A stretch of DNA of 64,000 nt, from contig JAVXUO010000678.1 of assembly GCA_033065855.1 (NCBI GenBank), forward strand, positions 60,801-124,800, given 5' to 3'. This DNA comes from Escallonia rubra (lineage: Eukaryota; Streptophyta; Magnoliopsida; Escalloniales; Escalloniaceae). Under the pieces are notes generated by a model, which saw only the letters and a program-made list of their open reading frames with translations, did no database searches and was not told where the DNA came from. Within the stretch, counting starts at the first letter, position 1. The number at the start of each line of letters is the position of its first letter. A program made the translations under genes and the position numbers. Shown here piece by piece: positions 1 to 12,029 of the stretch.

Positions 1-1265
1 TAGAACTATCTTATGACAGGTCACTCCTGCTGAAAATTATCATTAGTTGTACATGCTACAGTAGTAAGAGAAACAACCATTTAAACAAGTCTTTATGCTT
101 CTTCATCAAGCTCCAGCTGTGAAGCTCCATACTCCAGTTGTAAAGCTCCATACTGAAAATATTCTACCTGTGTGGAGATGTTTATTGCTACCATGGCTAA
201 CTCTTAGTTAAGTAAACAAGAAATTCTAGTCAGTATAGATCATAACATGCATGAATTTATGAGAGTGAGCCCATGTGCATGCCCTGATTAGCGCGGTAGT
301 TTGCGCTGAGTGGTCATTAGCTACCCGTTGTTTCACTCACAAGGAATAAATGCGATGGTTGTTTTGATTTGAAGCTTTTAATCTAATATTCATCTGCTTG
401 TTTGCTTCATCTAGCCAAGATGCTAGTCAAATACAAGTAACTTGCAGATTAGTAAAACCACAACTTATTGGACAAAAATGATAGAGCGGCACAATCTAAC
501 TATGACCTTATTGGGTAAAGATCCAGAGTGGTTGGATGAATCTGACAAAAGTCTAACTACTGCAAAATTTTGGAATAAGATCTGATTAGCATCTATCTAT
601 CTTGGGTAAATAGAACTTATTAAAGATTAGATTTCTTGGATGATAAAAGTACTTGGTTTCAATGACCCCAAAGAGGCTAGATAGGGTTGAAGAGCAACTG
701 ACTACTCAAGTTTGTCAAGAAGTTGACTTAACATTTTTATTGCTTAGTTGAGTACATAAGTTAACAATAAAAAATCAGATAACATAGAATTGAGCTTATA
801 AAATGAAGCAACTCAACTCATAATACCAATGAAGTGGGTTCGTTGTAAATGTAGAGGTGCCTTAAAGAATATATTTTTAATACTAGAAAAAGTTTCAAAT
901 CCAATTAACGAGACATCGAAGTGAACATGATAATGTCATCCTCATCATCAATGAGGGATAAGGGAACAATGTTTTCTTAAAAAGGAATCATAGGCTCCAT
1001 TTTCAGTGGAGATTCCTCATCAATTTCATCTTCTTTGTGTACAAGGTCAACTTAAGGAGTAAATTTACTTGAAAGTGAGCAGCAGTTAGTCACAGGACAC
1101 TGATACGTGAACATCAGTAAGAAATTGATTGATTTGGGGATTTGGAGTTTTATTCATTTATTTCTTGGTTTTAGATATCCACTTATGATGTTATGAAACA
1201 AAAAGATTAAAGAAAATCAATGTTTGAGATGGTGACACAATGGAAAAATCAAAGACTTGTTGCTT
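1..1265. other. Intergenic, no gene seen
   Basis: AT-rich sequence with stops in every frame and no recognisable protein, RNA gene or terminal-repeat signature. A short near-repeat of a GCTCCA-containing motif occurs around 108-160. Confidence 0.5.
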
Positions 1266-1410
1266 TGGGCCTTTTTTCTTTGCCTTCACTCCCACTTTGC
1301 GCCTTGCGCCGGGTCCCTAAGCGCGCGCCTTTTTGAAGGGACTACACCTAAGCCCTAGGCGAGAGACACTCTGTGCGCCTTGCACCTACTCTCACGCCTT
1401 TGATAACACT
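1266..1410 (-). repeat. GGCGC-rich dispersed repeat, probably transposon-derived
   Basis: This patch is much richer in GC than its surroundings and is crowded with GCGCC/GGCGC motifs. Read on the minus strand it begins AGTGTTATCAAAGGCGTG, an end often seen in dispersed plant repeats. No target-site duplication or paired inverted end was found, so the class and exact limits are uncertain. Confidence 0.3.
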
Positions 1411-2506
1411 TGGCATTGCAGAAGGATGCTGTCTCTCAAGAGTATGAAGCGTGGAAGTGGCATAAGGCACGACAAAAGGATGCATTGCTGGGGCATACCT
1501 AACAGCGAGGAAGATGGGCATCCCGTTGCATGAGCGCGATGATTCATGCACGTTGATGATGGGACATTCATGCAGTGCACAATGTCCAAGTCGAGTTCGG
1601 CGTATTCAAATTGGCGTGGACGCTCACAAGAGGTGTTGAATACGGTGCAACATGGAAGAGGATGAAGGCCATAGCATGGACGAGATGCCATGTCCCAAAA
1701 GTGACGACAACGGCTCTGATAGGGATGGACCTAAAAAGACGGCCCAAACACGGTCTGCTTCGGTCCTTTTCCATTTTCGCATTTCTTTGCCAAGTTGAAC
1801 ACATCCACGTGTGCGCGCACAACGACAACCCCTAAATGGAAAAAGAAATGTGCACATGTATATTATTAGCGTATATCAAATCTATGTCCATCAAGAAAAT
1901 AGTTTACATTGTGCTCGACTCTCATAGTAAAAGGAGTAATCTTAGAAATCAATTATGTAATCTTATGAGTGATCTGTGCTTGTATAATAAAATTGCATGC
2001 ATCTCTTCACAAACTAATGAAAAGCAAAAGCCAGATTTTTATGACATTAATGTACAGAAAAAATACATACTAATAAGCAAGTGACACGTGTCCTTTCTAT
2101 ATTCCAGATTTTTTTAGAAAGACCCTAGAATTCTCGCCTCCGTAAAACCTAGAAGATGACCTCCTCAACTCCCTGCAAATACCATGTTTAAGGTAAAGCT
2201 AACTGTTAATCTCGGCATGCTTATTCGGTTTGCTTGTTCCGTGCTTTGCAGATTCGTTTGCGTGAACGTCTACTCAATTATTACTCACAACTAGGAATGA
2301 TAATAGAGTACAGTTTGTTACCGATCACCATCAACCAACAATATGATCAGGACGGATGATGCTAAAATCTTTTACACTTTCTCACCAGTAGATGTCACCC
2401 CATATTTTGTTTACTGTTAGTGTGCAAGAATGCGAAGAACATGACCACCAGCAGACAACCTACTCTCGACCCCAACACTATCACAAATATCTCGTGCTTC
2501 CATCTC
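1411..2506. other. Intergenic, upstream of the strictosidine synthase-like gene
   Basis: No credible coding sequence. The 1411-1830 part is moderately GC-rich and may be old repeat. From about 2100 to 2506 it is the presumed promoter of the gene starting at 2593. Confidence 0.4.
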
Positions 2507-2515
2507 TATAACTAG
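2507..2515 (+). promoter_or_regulatory. Possible TATA-like box of the SSL gene
   Basis: TATAACTAG lies 86 bases before the ATG at 2593, followed by a C/A-rich leader. The spacing suits a plant core promoter with a short 5' UTR, but the match is weak and no transcript evidence is available. Confidence 0.25.
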
Positions 2516-2592
2516 AAACAACCCACCAAACTAGTAATCCTTAAGACACAGAGCACACAACTGTATTCTCACTCTCTTGCCAAGATCCTCGC

Positions 2593-4403
2593 ATGGGGAA
2601 GAAGAGCAAAGTACTCAAAGATGAAGTTTTCCTGCAACATCCTTACCTCATTCTTCTCACTCTGACCATGGGATTTATTATCATGGACCCATTTGATCTA
2701 AGTCCAGTAGGGGGCCACGACTTCAGGCCTGTGAAGAACGATATTGCGTCGTACCAAGAAGTCATGGAGAATTGGCATGGAGACAACCTGAGCCGGCTAG
2801 GACTTGGGGTTCCAGAGTTTGTCGATCAAGTCTACGGTCCTGAATCCTTGGAGTTTGATGTTGTGGGGCAGGGCCCTTACGCGGGCTTAGCTGATGGACG
2901 TGTTGTGAGGTGGATGGGGGAGAATAATGGAGGCTGGGAAACTTTTGCGACTGTAACACGAAACTGGTAAGGTTCTTATCATGCAAATGTTTCACCTTCT
3001 ATATGCCACTCAAAATCTTTGCTGTATCATGAATAAGAGCTAATTCTACTGAAAATGGGAATTAAAAGGTCAGAGAAGCTGTGTGCTAGAGGTGTTGATT
3101 CTACCACATCAAAGCAATGGAAGCACGAGCCAAGATGTGGACGCCCCCTTGGCCTAAGGTTTGACAAAGAGAGTGGAGAACTGTACATAGCAGACTCTTA
3201 CTACGGTCTCATGGTTGTTGGCCCAGAAGGAGGCCTTGCTACTCCTTTAGCAACACATGTGGAAGGGAAGCCGATACTTTTTGCAAATGACCTTGACATC
3301 CACAAAAATGGATCCATCTTCTTCACGGACACCAGCAAAAGATACAACAGAGTGTAAGTCCATTGAATTCCTCTTTTCTCTATTTGAAAATAATTTTGCG
3401 TAATGGCAGTTATCCTTAGCGCCAATTAAGAGCTTGGGCTGAAGGCATTGAACTGGTTTCATGCTATACTTTGTCATCGTGATTTACAGTATGGCTGTAA
3501 GTGGTAAATTGAGAGAAATGTTTGACTGCAGGAACCATTTCTTTATAATGCTGGAAGGAGAATCTACTGGTAGGCTCCTTAGATATGATCCTCCTACAAG
3601 AACAGCACATGTCATCCTGGAGGGCTTGGCATTTCCAAATGGTGTTCAAATTTCTAAAGACCAATCCTTCCTTCTCTACACCGAGACTACCAATTGCAGG
3701 TTTGTACACAGACCTCCCTCTCACACATACAAGCGCAACGACAGAAGATTCTTCAACTGAACTTAATTGAAAGGCGATGCAAATGTCAAATATAAGACAA
3801 TGGTTAGAGCAATATTATGCGTCACTTATTAGTGGACACAAAGTACAAATTAACTTCAAAAACTTTGCAACAAAACTATTTGCTTTGGCGGAGTACTAGT
3901 TTAGCAAAAATTGCTACAAGCATGGTGCAAAAAATTCTCTCGTGTCTATCCAATTTGCTAAGGATAGTGGTAAGATTTAACTCTCATTCGTACAACATTT
4001 CAGGGTTATGAAATATTGGCTAGAGGGTCCAAGAAGTGGCACCACCGAGCTCGTGGCAGATCTCCCGGGATTCCCTGACAATGTAAGGCTTAATGAGAAA
4101 GGCCAGTTTTGGGTGGCAATAGATTGTTGCCGAACTCGAGCACAAGAAGTTCTTGTTCACAATCCATGGCTGAGGAACATTTACTTTCGGCTACCATTTC
4201 CAATGCGCTACTTAGCTAAAATGATGGGTACAAAAATGTACTCGGTAATATCTCTGTTTGATGAGAAGGGAGAAATTGTGGATGTTCTTGAAGATAAGAA
4301 GGGTGTAGCGATGAAGCTGGTCAGTGAAGTAAGGGAGACAAAAGGGAAATTGTGGATTGGAACTGTGGCTCATAACCAGATTGCAACTCTCCCTTACCCT
4401 TGA
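2593..4403 (+). CDS. Strictosidine synthase-like (SSL) protein, four exons
   Basis: Exons by splice signals are 2593-2966, 3069-3353, 3532-3699 and 4004-4403. All junctions are GT/AG and keep frame (TG|G Trp, GT|G Val, AG|G Arg), giving 408 residues, the usual SSL length. The start is the first ATG after a C/A-rich leader and precedes a hydrophobic segment (LILLTLTMGFIIM, about residues 18-30) that would act as a signal anchor or signal peptide. Family motifs seen in order: GRPLGLRFDKESGELYIADSYYG, GSIFFTDTSKRYN, NHFFIMLEGESTGRLLRYDP, LAFPNGVQ, the WLEGPRSG block, DLPGFPDNVR and a C-terminal KLWIGTVAHNQIATLPYP. This is the six-bladed propeller of the Str_synth family. Most plant SSLs are not known to make strictosidine; related proteins are secreted or ER-directed and linked to defence or pollen wall formation, so no substrate is assigned. 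No frame damage was seen. Confidence 0.93.
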
Positions 4404-4880
4404 AAGTCGTTCTTTCGATTCCCTTTTGATACCAGAGTTTCTTGGTTTAACTTTTATAGTGTACTTAGAAGATTAAGGATTTACATAGTGTTGTTTTTTT
4501 GTTTATGATGAATGATGTTTCTAATTGCAACATATGCTTCATTTCCATGTTACTCCATTTTTAAGGTGTGTATGCACAATGATTTTTCAATGACCTACTT
4601 TTTCCATTAGATAAAAACGGGGAGAAACTTGGCAGCAACCTAGCCTTAAAAGTTGACATCTATCCATTAATTAATCCTGATTTGCACTTCAAAATGTCCT
4701 AAACTTATCTTTATCACAATTTTGACCCCTCCACCTTCACCGTCACACACCACCACTGCAACCCACCACCATTGTCACCCTAACCACAAACCCACCATTG
4801 TCACACCACCAAACCGACCATCGTCTCCATGGTAGCAGCATGCACACAAACACGCGCGCACACAAAAATAGATCCGTCAT
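4404..4880. other. 3' flank of SSL gene and C/A-rich intergenic DNA
   Basis: The first part is the likely 3' UTR of the SSL gene. A C/A-rich low-complexity stretch (CCACCA-type, about 4725-4815) follows; similar stretches occur near 27.3 kb and 46.1 kb. No gene seen. Confidence 0.4.
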
Positions 4881-5580
4881 TAGGGGCGGATCCAGAAAGT
4901 CTAATCGGGGGGCGCAAAAAGACATAAAAAAATTGATAGCTAACCTAAAAGAATGAAGAAGGTTTAAGTTCATCAACATTACTGCTGCTAATATTTTTTG
5001 TTTGAAAGAAAGAATCAATTGTGCGTGACTTTGACTTCCCCATCTACAAAAATAAGCATATTATAATTAGCGTGACTATTGAATACGTTAAATACATAGT
5101 AAATTGCTCAGAGTGTGTTTTTTCGTAACTAGTGAATACGTTAATACTATAAGAATTAAACTAATAAATAGCGTAACTATTAAAATAGCATAAATATTGA
5201 AATAGTGTAACAATTGAATATGTCAATATTATAATTAGCATAACTATTGAATTTGTTAATACTCCAAGAATTAAACTATAAACAAAAGAACTCACTTTGA
5301 TCAATTCGTATTTTTCGTAATCCGGAGATTTGAAATTTGAGATTTGGAAGAATGAAGAATAAGAACGAAGAAAATTATGACGGCCAATGGCACAAAGAAT
5401 AAAGAATACAACAAAACGAAACTCTAATTAATTAGTTACGATATAATGGCATTTTCGTAAATATGTGAAATGTGAGTATTTATTATCAATAACTAAAAAA
5501 AAATATCCAAAAAGTTGGGGGGTGCCGTGCCCCACACCCCCCCGGTCATGCAACAGTTCTGCCCTTGTCCGCCACCCTAA
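4881..5580. mobile_element. Probable non-autonomous hAT-type element, degraded
   Basis: The left edge reads TAGGGGCGGATCCAG, close to the CAGGGGCGGA-type ends of Tip100-like hAT elements. The right edge read on the other strand begins TTAGGGTGGCGGACAAGGGC, an imperfect partner. A subterminal block of C and G runs near 5510-5545 fits such elements. The interior is AT-rich with repeats of an AATAGCGTAACTATT-type motif and has no ORF. No matching 8 bp target duplication was found, so the limits are approximate. Confidence 0.4.
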
Positions 5581-5773
5581 AAAGGGAGAAACGGGTGGAG
5601 ATGAAGATGATGCTGGGCGGCGGCCTAACTGTGCAGTCGCAATGGCATGATGGATTCGAGTAGCAATGCGAGCGCGCGTGTGTGTGTGTAGTCATCGAGT
5701 TTGTATGTGTGCGATGTGTGGTTACGGTGGTGCTACAGCTTTGGTCGTATTTAAGTGGTTGCATGAAGGAAGA

Positions 5774-6033
5774 TGTTGTTAAAGAATGATTCAAAGTTGT
5801 TAAAGATAAGTTGTTCTAGAATTATCTTTTAGTGGTTTAGTGCCTTAGTGGCTTAGTGGGGTAGTGGTGTAATGGCTTAGTAGTGTAGTGGTTTATGTTT
5901 TTAGGAATTCGTGTTATGTATAAGCCTATATAAAGGCACTAGGGGTTCATCATCAAACAATTGAGTGAAATAATCCTCATATTTCATTCTTTACTTTGTC
6001 AATTGTCTTTATCTTGAGCTCTTAAATTCTACA
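5774..6033 (+). mobile_element. 5' LTR of a Ty1/Copia retrotransposon
   Basis: The segment begins TGTTGTTAAAG (or, 24 bases later, TGTTAAAG) and ends TCTACA, so it has TG...CA termini. It holds a good TATA box and is followed three bases later by a methionine-tRNA-type primer site and then a Copia gag. No second LTR copy is present, so the length (236 or 260 bp) cannot be fixed by comparison. Confidence 0.55.
5927..5934 (+). promoter_or_regulatory. TATA box of the Copia LTR
   Basis: TATATAAA lies about 100 bases before the LTR end, the usual place for the U3/R promoter of a short Copia LTR. Confidence 0.5.
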
Positions 6034-6036
6034 TTG

Positions 6037-6049
6037 TGGTATCAAAAGC
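6037..6049 (+). other. Primer-binding site, initiator Met tRNA type (mutated)
   Basis: TGGTATCAAAAGC corresponds to the canonical TGGTATCAGAGC with a central substitution. Its position three bases after the LTR end and 32 bases before the gag ATG supports the LTR call. Confidence 0.6.
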
Positions 6050-6080
6050 ATGTTCCGAGTTCGAATTACAGTGGCTTATC

Positions 6081-6745
6081 ATGGCAGCCAATGGTGGTGC
6101 AAATGTTTCACAACCTCTCATTCCCATATTCAAAGGGGAAAGCTATAAGTTTTGGAGCATCAAGATGAAGACCTTGTTCAAGTCTCAAGAGCTTTGGGAG
6201 TTGGTTGAAAATGGGTATACGGACCAAGATGATGAAGCCAGGCTGAGGGAAAATAGAAAGAAGGACTCAAACGCACTGTTTTTCATTCAACAAGCAGTAC
6301 ACGATACAATTTTTTCCAGAATTGCTGCTACAGAAACCTCGAAAGATGCTTGGGGAATTTTGTAAAAAGAATTTTAAGGCTCTGCAAAAAGGTAATTACA
6401 GTAAAACTTCAATCTCTCAGGCAAGACTTTGAAACTTTATTTATGAAAAGCGATGAGTCTGTAGAAGATTTTCTCTCTAGAGTCAGTGGTATTGTGAGTC
6501 AAATGAAGTCTTATGGTGAAAAGTTAGAGGATGAAATTCTGGTTGCAAAAGTTTTAAGGAACCTGACTACTAAGTTTGACCATGTAGTAGCTGCAATTGA
6601 AGAGTCTAAGGATTTATCCATTTTTTTGTTTGATGAACTAATGGGTTCTCTGCAAGCACATGAAGCAAGAATGAACAGGTCATGTTTGATCTTAGATAAC
6701 AACCAACATAACACCTCAAGTGCTTACACGACTAAATCTATCTAA
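6081..6745 (+). pseudogene. Copia gag remnant, frameshifted and truncated
   Basis: Translation from ATG 6081 gives MAANGGANVSQPLIPIF, then KFWSIKMKTLFKSQELWELV and ALFFIQQAVHDTIFSRI: the N-terminus and UBN2-type core of plant Copia gag. Frame is lost around 6356-6400, where a stop (TTTTGTAA) replaces the expected continuation. It resumes in another frame with SLRQDFETLFMKSDESVEDF and MGSLQAHEARMNRS up to about 6680. No CCHC zinc knuckle, protease, integrase or reverse transcriptase follows; the sequence changes to a different repeat near 6745. This is a dead 5' end of a Copia element, not a host gene. Confidence 0.8.
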
Positions 6746-9049
6746 AGGGTTCACAATCAAACTCGGATATAATTTCAAGCGACTTGATAAGTACATGCAC
6801 CCAAACACCTTAAAGCACAAAATGTGTGATATGCATTTAACACACTTTAAATCCACTGATTAGCCGTACCTCGAAACTTGGGTTACTAGATTTCTGCACT
6901 TAATGGTTTCTGATCTCATCCCCCATCATAACACTTAACTTTAAACTCACTTCAATTCACCAACCAAAAATACATCTAAGATTAATAATCTTAAATTAGA
7001 ACCATCGCCAATTGTAAATGCTATCTCTACATTTCTCCATTTATTCAATTAAATCATCGTTAAACCTTGAAGTCTCACCAAGCGATCAAATTTCTAGAGC
7101 ATCAGGTGTATTCATCAAAATCAACCACAAGACCAATTTGAGTTTTCATTATACTCACAACCGTTAAAAGAAATTCGACCTCAAATTTCATTATACTCAC
7201 AACGTTAAACGTCACAATTCCTATTTAAGTCGTAACGCTAAGCTCTAACTCACCAGGTCATCACTTACACTTTAACACTTATAGATTTGCTCTTAATACA
7301 CTTTAACCCACAGTTAAAGATTTACCTCAAATATTAATACTCTTTAATCACAAGCTCTAGCATGCCAGAACATCTTAACATTTAACCACGTCTCCACTTT
7401 GCCCTCTTAAATCGTGTAAATGTTGAGAATGGTCGCTAAAATGCAAGCAAAATCATACCAACTTACCGTAAGCCTAATTCGGGAGTAGAGGATTACATTC
7501 TCCTCTTGCTAAAAGAATTTTGGCCTCGTACTTCAAGATACTTACATTGTCTAGGCACTACATTTTTACTACGTAATTCTCAGACGAAGTGGTCATCGAA
7601 TTTTACACATCTCCAAATTACGAGTAGAGAACATCAATAGCAGCTTTAGTAAAATTTATAGCAATTTCAAGCATTTCACCATATTGTAAGATTTCAGATT
7701 ATAACCTAGGGTTCCATAATCCAACTGATGTCATTATGCAACCTCAAAATAGTTACACTTAGCTAGTACGACGCTCAGTGAACTATATTTACTCCACTTC
7801 AAACTCAACCAATTAAATAAGTTTCTAATTATCATACTTCCACTAACATGCCAAGTTGTACTTCTTGCACAATCTACTTAATAGTAGCAAGCTTAACTTC
7901 AAGCCTATGGCGTACTAAGGTACTGAGCAATCATCTCATATGATTTTCACTCTAAGGATCCCACCTTGAGTTCTAACTATAACTCTTATCAGCCTAGTCA
8001 TGACTCTACGGAATCATATACCTCTCAACACCGCACCACAATTCACGCCTATGAAAATCTAACATTTAAAATTTTCATGTGAAATTGTAACGCTTAGCTC
8101 GAACATATTAGATCGCCATTTATGCTCCTCTAGTCGCCAACTTTAACAGACCCCTTCACCTTTCTAAAGTCCTTAAATATTTCACATAAAAAAATATACT
8201 CTTAACTTCGTGGCTCAAATCATAATCATTCTATAGACATAAATAACTTTTTTTTTTTTTTGAAAAGATAAAATACTTAATCCCGTCAAAGATGGTGAGC
8301 AACTAGTTCTAGTCCTCAATGACATCATTTTATCCTCTGGTAGTTCACACCTTGAAGTCAGATAGATAAAGTCATGCATGTCAATCAATGTAGGACCCTG
8401 GGCTGCAACTAAAACCCAAAATGCACGCTCAAAACATCATTACTCATACATCTCCGTCATAGTCCAATATATGCACATAACCTATACATAGTGAAATGAG
8501 GATATAAGATCCAAAGTCAAATCCTCGTGTGCATTCACAGCAAAGTCAACCCAGTGGCTCTATGCTCTCAAACTAAATTTTGCTCGTCCCATTGGCGCAT
8601 TCCAAATCAAAGTACTACTATTCTACGAAACCTTATTTCAAAAACTTATAAACTCAGAAACCTCACCATAATAGAAAATTTTCACTTAGCGCTCTAAAGG
8701 TCGCAACTAAGAGCTATGAACTAAGAGCTCCGAGTTACAATCTACAAGCTCCAAGAACTTCAAGAACTCACAGTCTTACATATCTCTATCTAGCCATTAT
8801 GTTAATGTTGTCATACAACCTTGATTAGGTTTTGGAAACTAGAAGCATATATCTCCAGCTTCACCCAATAAAAAAAAAATGAGTCTTCTTATTGATATTT
8901 ATAACCTTCGAAACATAAGTCATAATCACCAATAGCAACCTAAAGCAACGTCACCAACAAAATATCATCACTTAGGGTTCTATAACCTAACCAGCGAAAT
9001 CATGACTTAAACCTCAATATCCAAGAGCGTAATGCTCTGATACCATTTC
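6746..9049 (-). mobile_element. Non-coding interior of a minus-strand LTR element
   Basis: About 2.3 kb of A/T-rich sequence with no significant ORF on either strand. On the minus strand it starts directly after the LTR (9050-12017) with a primer-binding site, so it reads as the internal domain of a large non-coding LTR element, comparable to LARD-type derivatives. It stops against the Copia gag remnant near 6745 with no second LTR, so the element is truncated or its other end was deleted. Confidence 0.5.
9034..9045 (-). other. Primer-binding site (Met tRNA type) of the minus-strand element
   Basis: On the minus strand the sequence TGGTATCAGAGC, an exact match to the plant initiator-Met primer site, begins four bases after the LTR end at 9050. 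It fixes orientation: the LTR is a 5' LTR and the interior extends toward lower coordinates. Confidence 0.75.
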
Positions 9050-12017
9050 TGTCACGACCCGAACCCACGGGTAGGCCCGCGAGCTAGGCACGTGACCGGC
9101 CGCAGACCCAGTAGACTCCAACGGAGGGCTCTGCTAGGCCTTACTCACTAAAACAACATACAATCTGCAGCGGAATTTAAAACTTCTACAAACCTTAATT
9201 ACATTTTCATATCTTTATTTGAATACAACACTCATGCTACAATTCTTCATAACTCTGATATATCAATAACTAAAACTAAACCAACAATCTAAAAACTTAG
9301 CGACTTATTCTATGCAGTCTCCGGAGCTCCGCGCCATATTGTCCTTCTTATGCTCCTCAACATCACCTTACTTTCAACCTGAAATGATAAGTAAGGGATG
9401 AGCTTCCACAAGCTCAGTAAGTAACCAATGATTCAACCAGGTGGACCATGGCATGCCAGAAAATAATTCACTTTAAATCGTAGCAACATTTGAATCTGAA
9501 AACAATAAAGTATTCATCCGGTAAATGAAATATAGTACATGAAACAAAACTGAGGTATAAAATCATTAGCACAAAACCTTACGACAAACAGTTCCATCCC
9601 AATCTCAACTGAAACAATATGCTGCGGTCAGCGTATGGTCCCACTGACTAGGACCCAGAATCCCTCCTCCACCCGGGATAAACAACATTGTGGACGCAAG
9701 GGCGAACCACGATGCAACAGTACTGTGCGTCAACGTATGGTCCCGTTGACCAGGACCCGGAATCCACTTTCCCCCGTGGATATGGGGCACAGCAATCGAG
9801 TAAACCAAAAACTACCTTTCTGTTCGTCGTAAACATAACCCTCATCAAACTATCCACACACTCCTTTCAATAATTCTCAAGTTGTTCAATATTCGCAATA
9901 ATGTCAAATTTCAAAACATTTTACTTGTACCAAACATCTCAAATCTGAGGTCCATTTCAATTTCTAAACTAAACTCAATGCATTCTGGTCCGGTTCTTCA
10001 TGACAAATAAACTACTAAAGCTTTTTAGCAATTCGAGCCAGAACAAATAAACATAATTAAAACAGTCAATGCTAAACTTCACTTTTTAACAGCAGGTAAA
10101 CATATACTTATTATATAAAAACACTAGTTGAATCAAGGGTCACTTACATTGACGCTACGCACTTCCCGCATCGAAGTCTCTGGAGCAACAATCTCGCTGC
10201 TACATCTAGCTAAAAGAACGGTTAGGGCCATTCTTTTTATCTCCATATTCCCAGCTTTACTATGACCCGAAGGCATCATTGATGATTCATGCTGGTTATT
10301 TCCTCAAACAATTCCGACGCCGCATCTGACCGCCCGCTACACAACCCACCTGTACACTAATTTCACCCACACCCCTGTAACTTTTACCCAGATAAAAACA
10401 CGCTTGGTTTACACAAACACACTCACAAAACATAGCCATACACCCTCTATCGCAACCATTACACACACATACACTATCACAATTTAGCCCATCTCAACAC
10501 TGCAAACACCATCATAATACTTCCACTCCGCACCGCACGAAAAATCAAACGAATTCCCCAACACTTGCACTGTACACCCACCACTGTACATATAGAGTCC
10601 GACTAAAATCACTGTAAGGCACCCCAAACCCCACTTCGCAAACAACTTCACAAAACCGAATACGTGCCACACACTACACCCTCACATCCATCATGCACAC
10701 ACGGCATCCCCATGCACATCCAACAACAACCACACATGTATACATGCTCAACTCACACACCGTACACCCAAAATAACCATTTAGTTCATTTCATTCATTC
10801 ACTGCCAACGGTGCCGCTAAATGACAACACCTGCTCCGCCACCAACAATACAGGCACACAACCAACAATCAATTTCACATAATTCAGCCCCAACCTATTG
10901 TACAATAATAGGCTTGACGACCATGATCATCAAAGGTTAGACGGAGAATGAAGTATCACGGTTGGTTGGTGAACGGAAGGAGAGTGCGAAACTATTGGGT
11001 GCGACGATTGGTCGGCGGTGGGAGAGAAAGAACCGGCAACTGGCCGGCGGTGGTTCGTGGCCATTCGACAGTCGTCCTTGGTCTGCGTTCATCGTCGGTG
11101 ATGGGTATTGCGGCGGTGGCAGGACGCGATGACTCCGACGGCATAGCAGTGGTCCAAATCTGTTGCCGCAGGCACCATTTGCGCCGTCGGTGCTAGTCGG
11201 AGATCGAAAGTGTAGCCGGCGACAGCGATTGCACGGCGTCTAGGCGCTGGCAGCGGCACCTCAGCTACGGCACGGTGGTCACGGGATGTTGTGGTGTGGT
11301 GCACGGTATAGGCGGCGCCGGAGTTCATCGCCGGCGATGGGCTGCCGTGATCTGGAAAAGGAGTTGGCCGGCGATGGGGCTGCCGGCGACAGCACATGTG
11401 GCCGGGAGTTGAAGAGACCGGAGATGGTGCCGGTGATGGCGATCCTCAACGGCTTGATGGTGGCGGGTTGATCGAAGTTTGGACGCGACCGGAGCTGGCC
11501 GCCGGTGACCGCGAGTTGCCGGCTATGGGGCTGCCCAGAGGCGCCTCCCGTTTTAGGGCCGGCTGCCTTCCCTGATTCTCTCTACCGATTTCTCTCTCTT
11601 TTCTCTTTTTTTTTTGTTTTGTTCACATACTCTCTCCTATTTCCTTTATGCATTATCAATTATTATTTTTTTTTATTTTTTTTTGTTGTTTCCCGTTTTG
11701 CTTTTTACTCTTTAATATGTATAATTATCTAACGCGAGACCATATAGTATTATAACGACACAATTTCGTCAGTTATAAATTGCAAACCGCTCACTTCCAT
11801 GAATTTTTTTATATTGTATAAACTTCATCATTTATTGCTTATCATAGTATTAAAATATGTTTCTAAATGCAACAAATAATATTGCTCACAATAATTAACG
11901 GTAAAGATCCAATTTATACCTGCTCTTAAGGTCTTCACTAAAGATCTAAATTCATCTTACTTACAACAATCGCGCTAAGTAATAATGACTGGCGAACCAT
12001 TGGTTCGGGGTATTACA
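9050..12017 (-). mobile_element. Large (~2.97 kb) 5' LTR of a minus-strand retroelement
   Basis: On the minus strand it starts TGTAATACCCCGAACC at 12017 and ends GGGTCGTGACA at 9050. It therefore has TG...CA termini and is followed by a primer site. The LTR holds a GC-rich block (10930-11580) dense in GGCGG/CCGGC motifs, which produces several meaningless overlapping ORFs, plus AT-rich flanks. Its size and GTAATACCCC start suit Ty3/gypsy-related or LARD-type elements. No second copy lies in the window, so the 2,968 bp limits rest on the termini and primer site alone. Confidence 0.7.
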
Positions 12018-12029
12018 GATAGTGTCCTA

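Noticed and set aside
10664-11732. Overlapping ORFs on both strands in the GC-rich block
   Set aside because: They lie inside the large LTR, occur in several frames at once and show only compositional bias.
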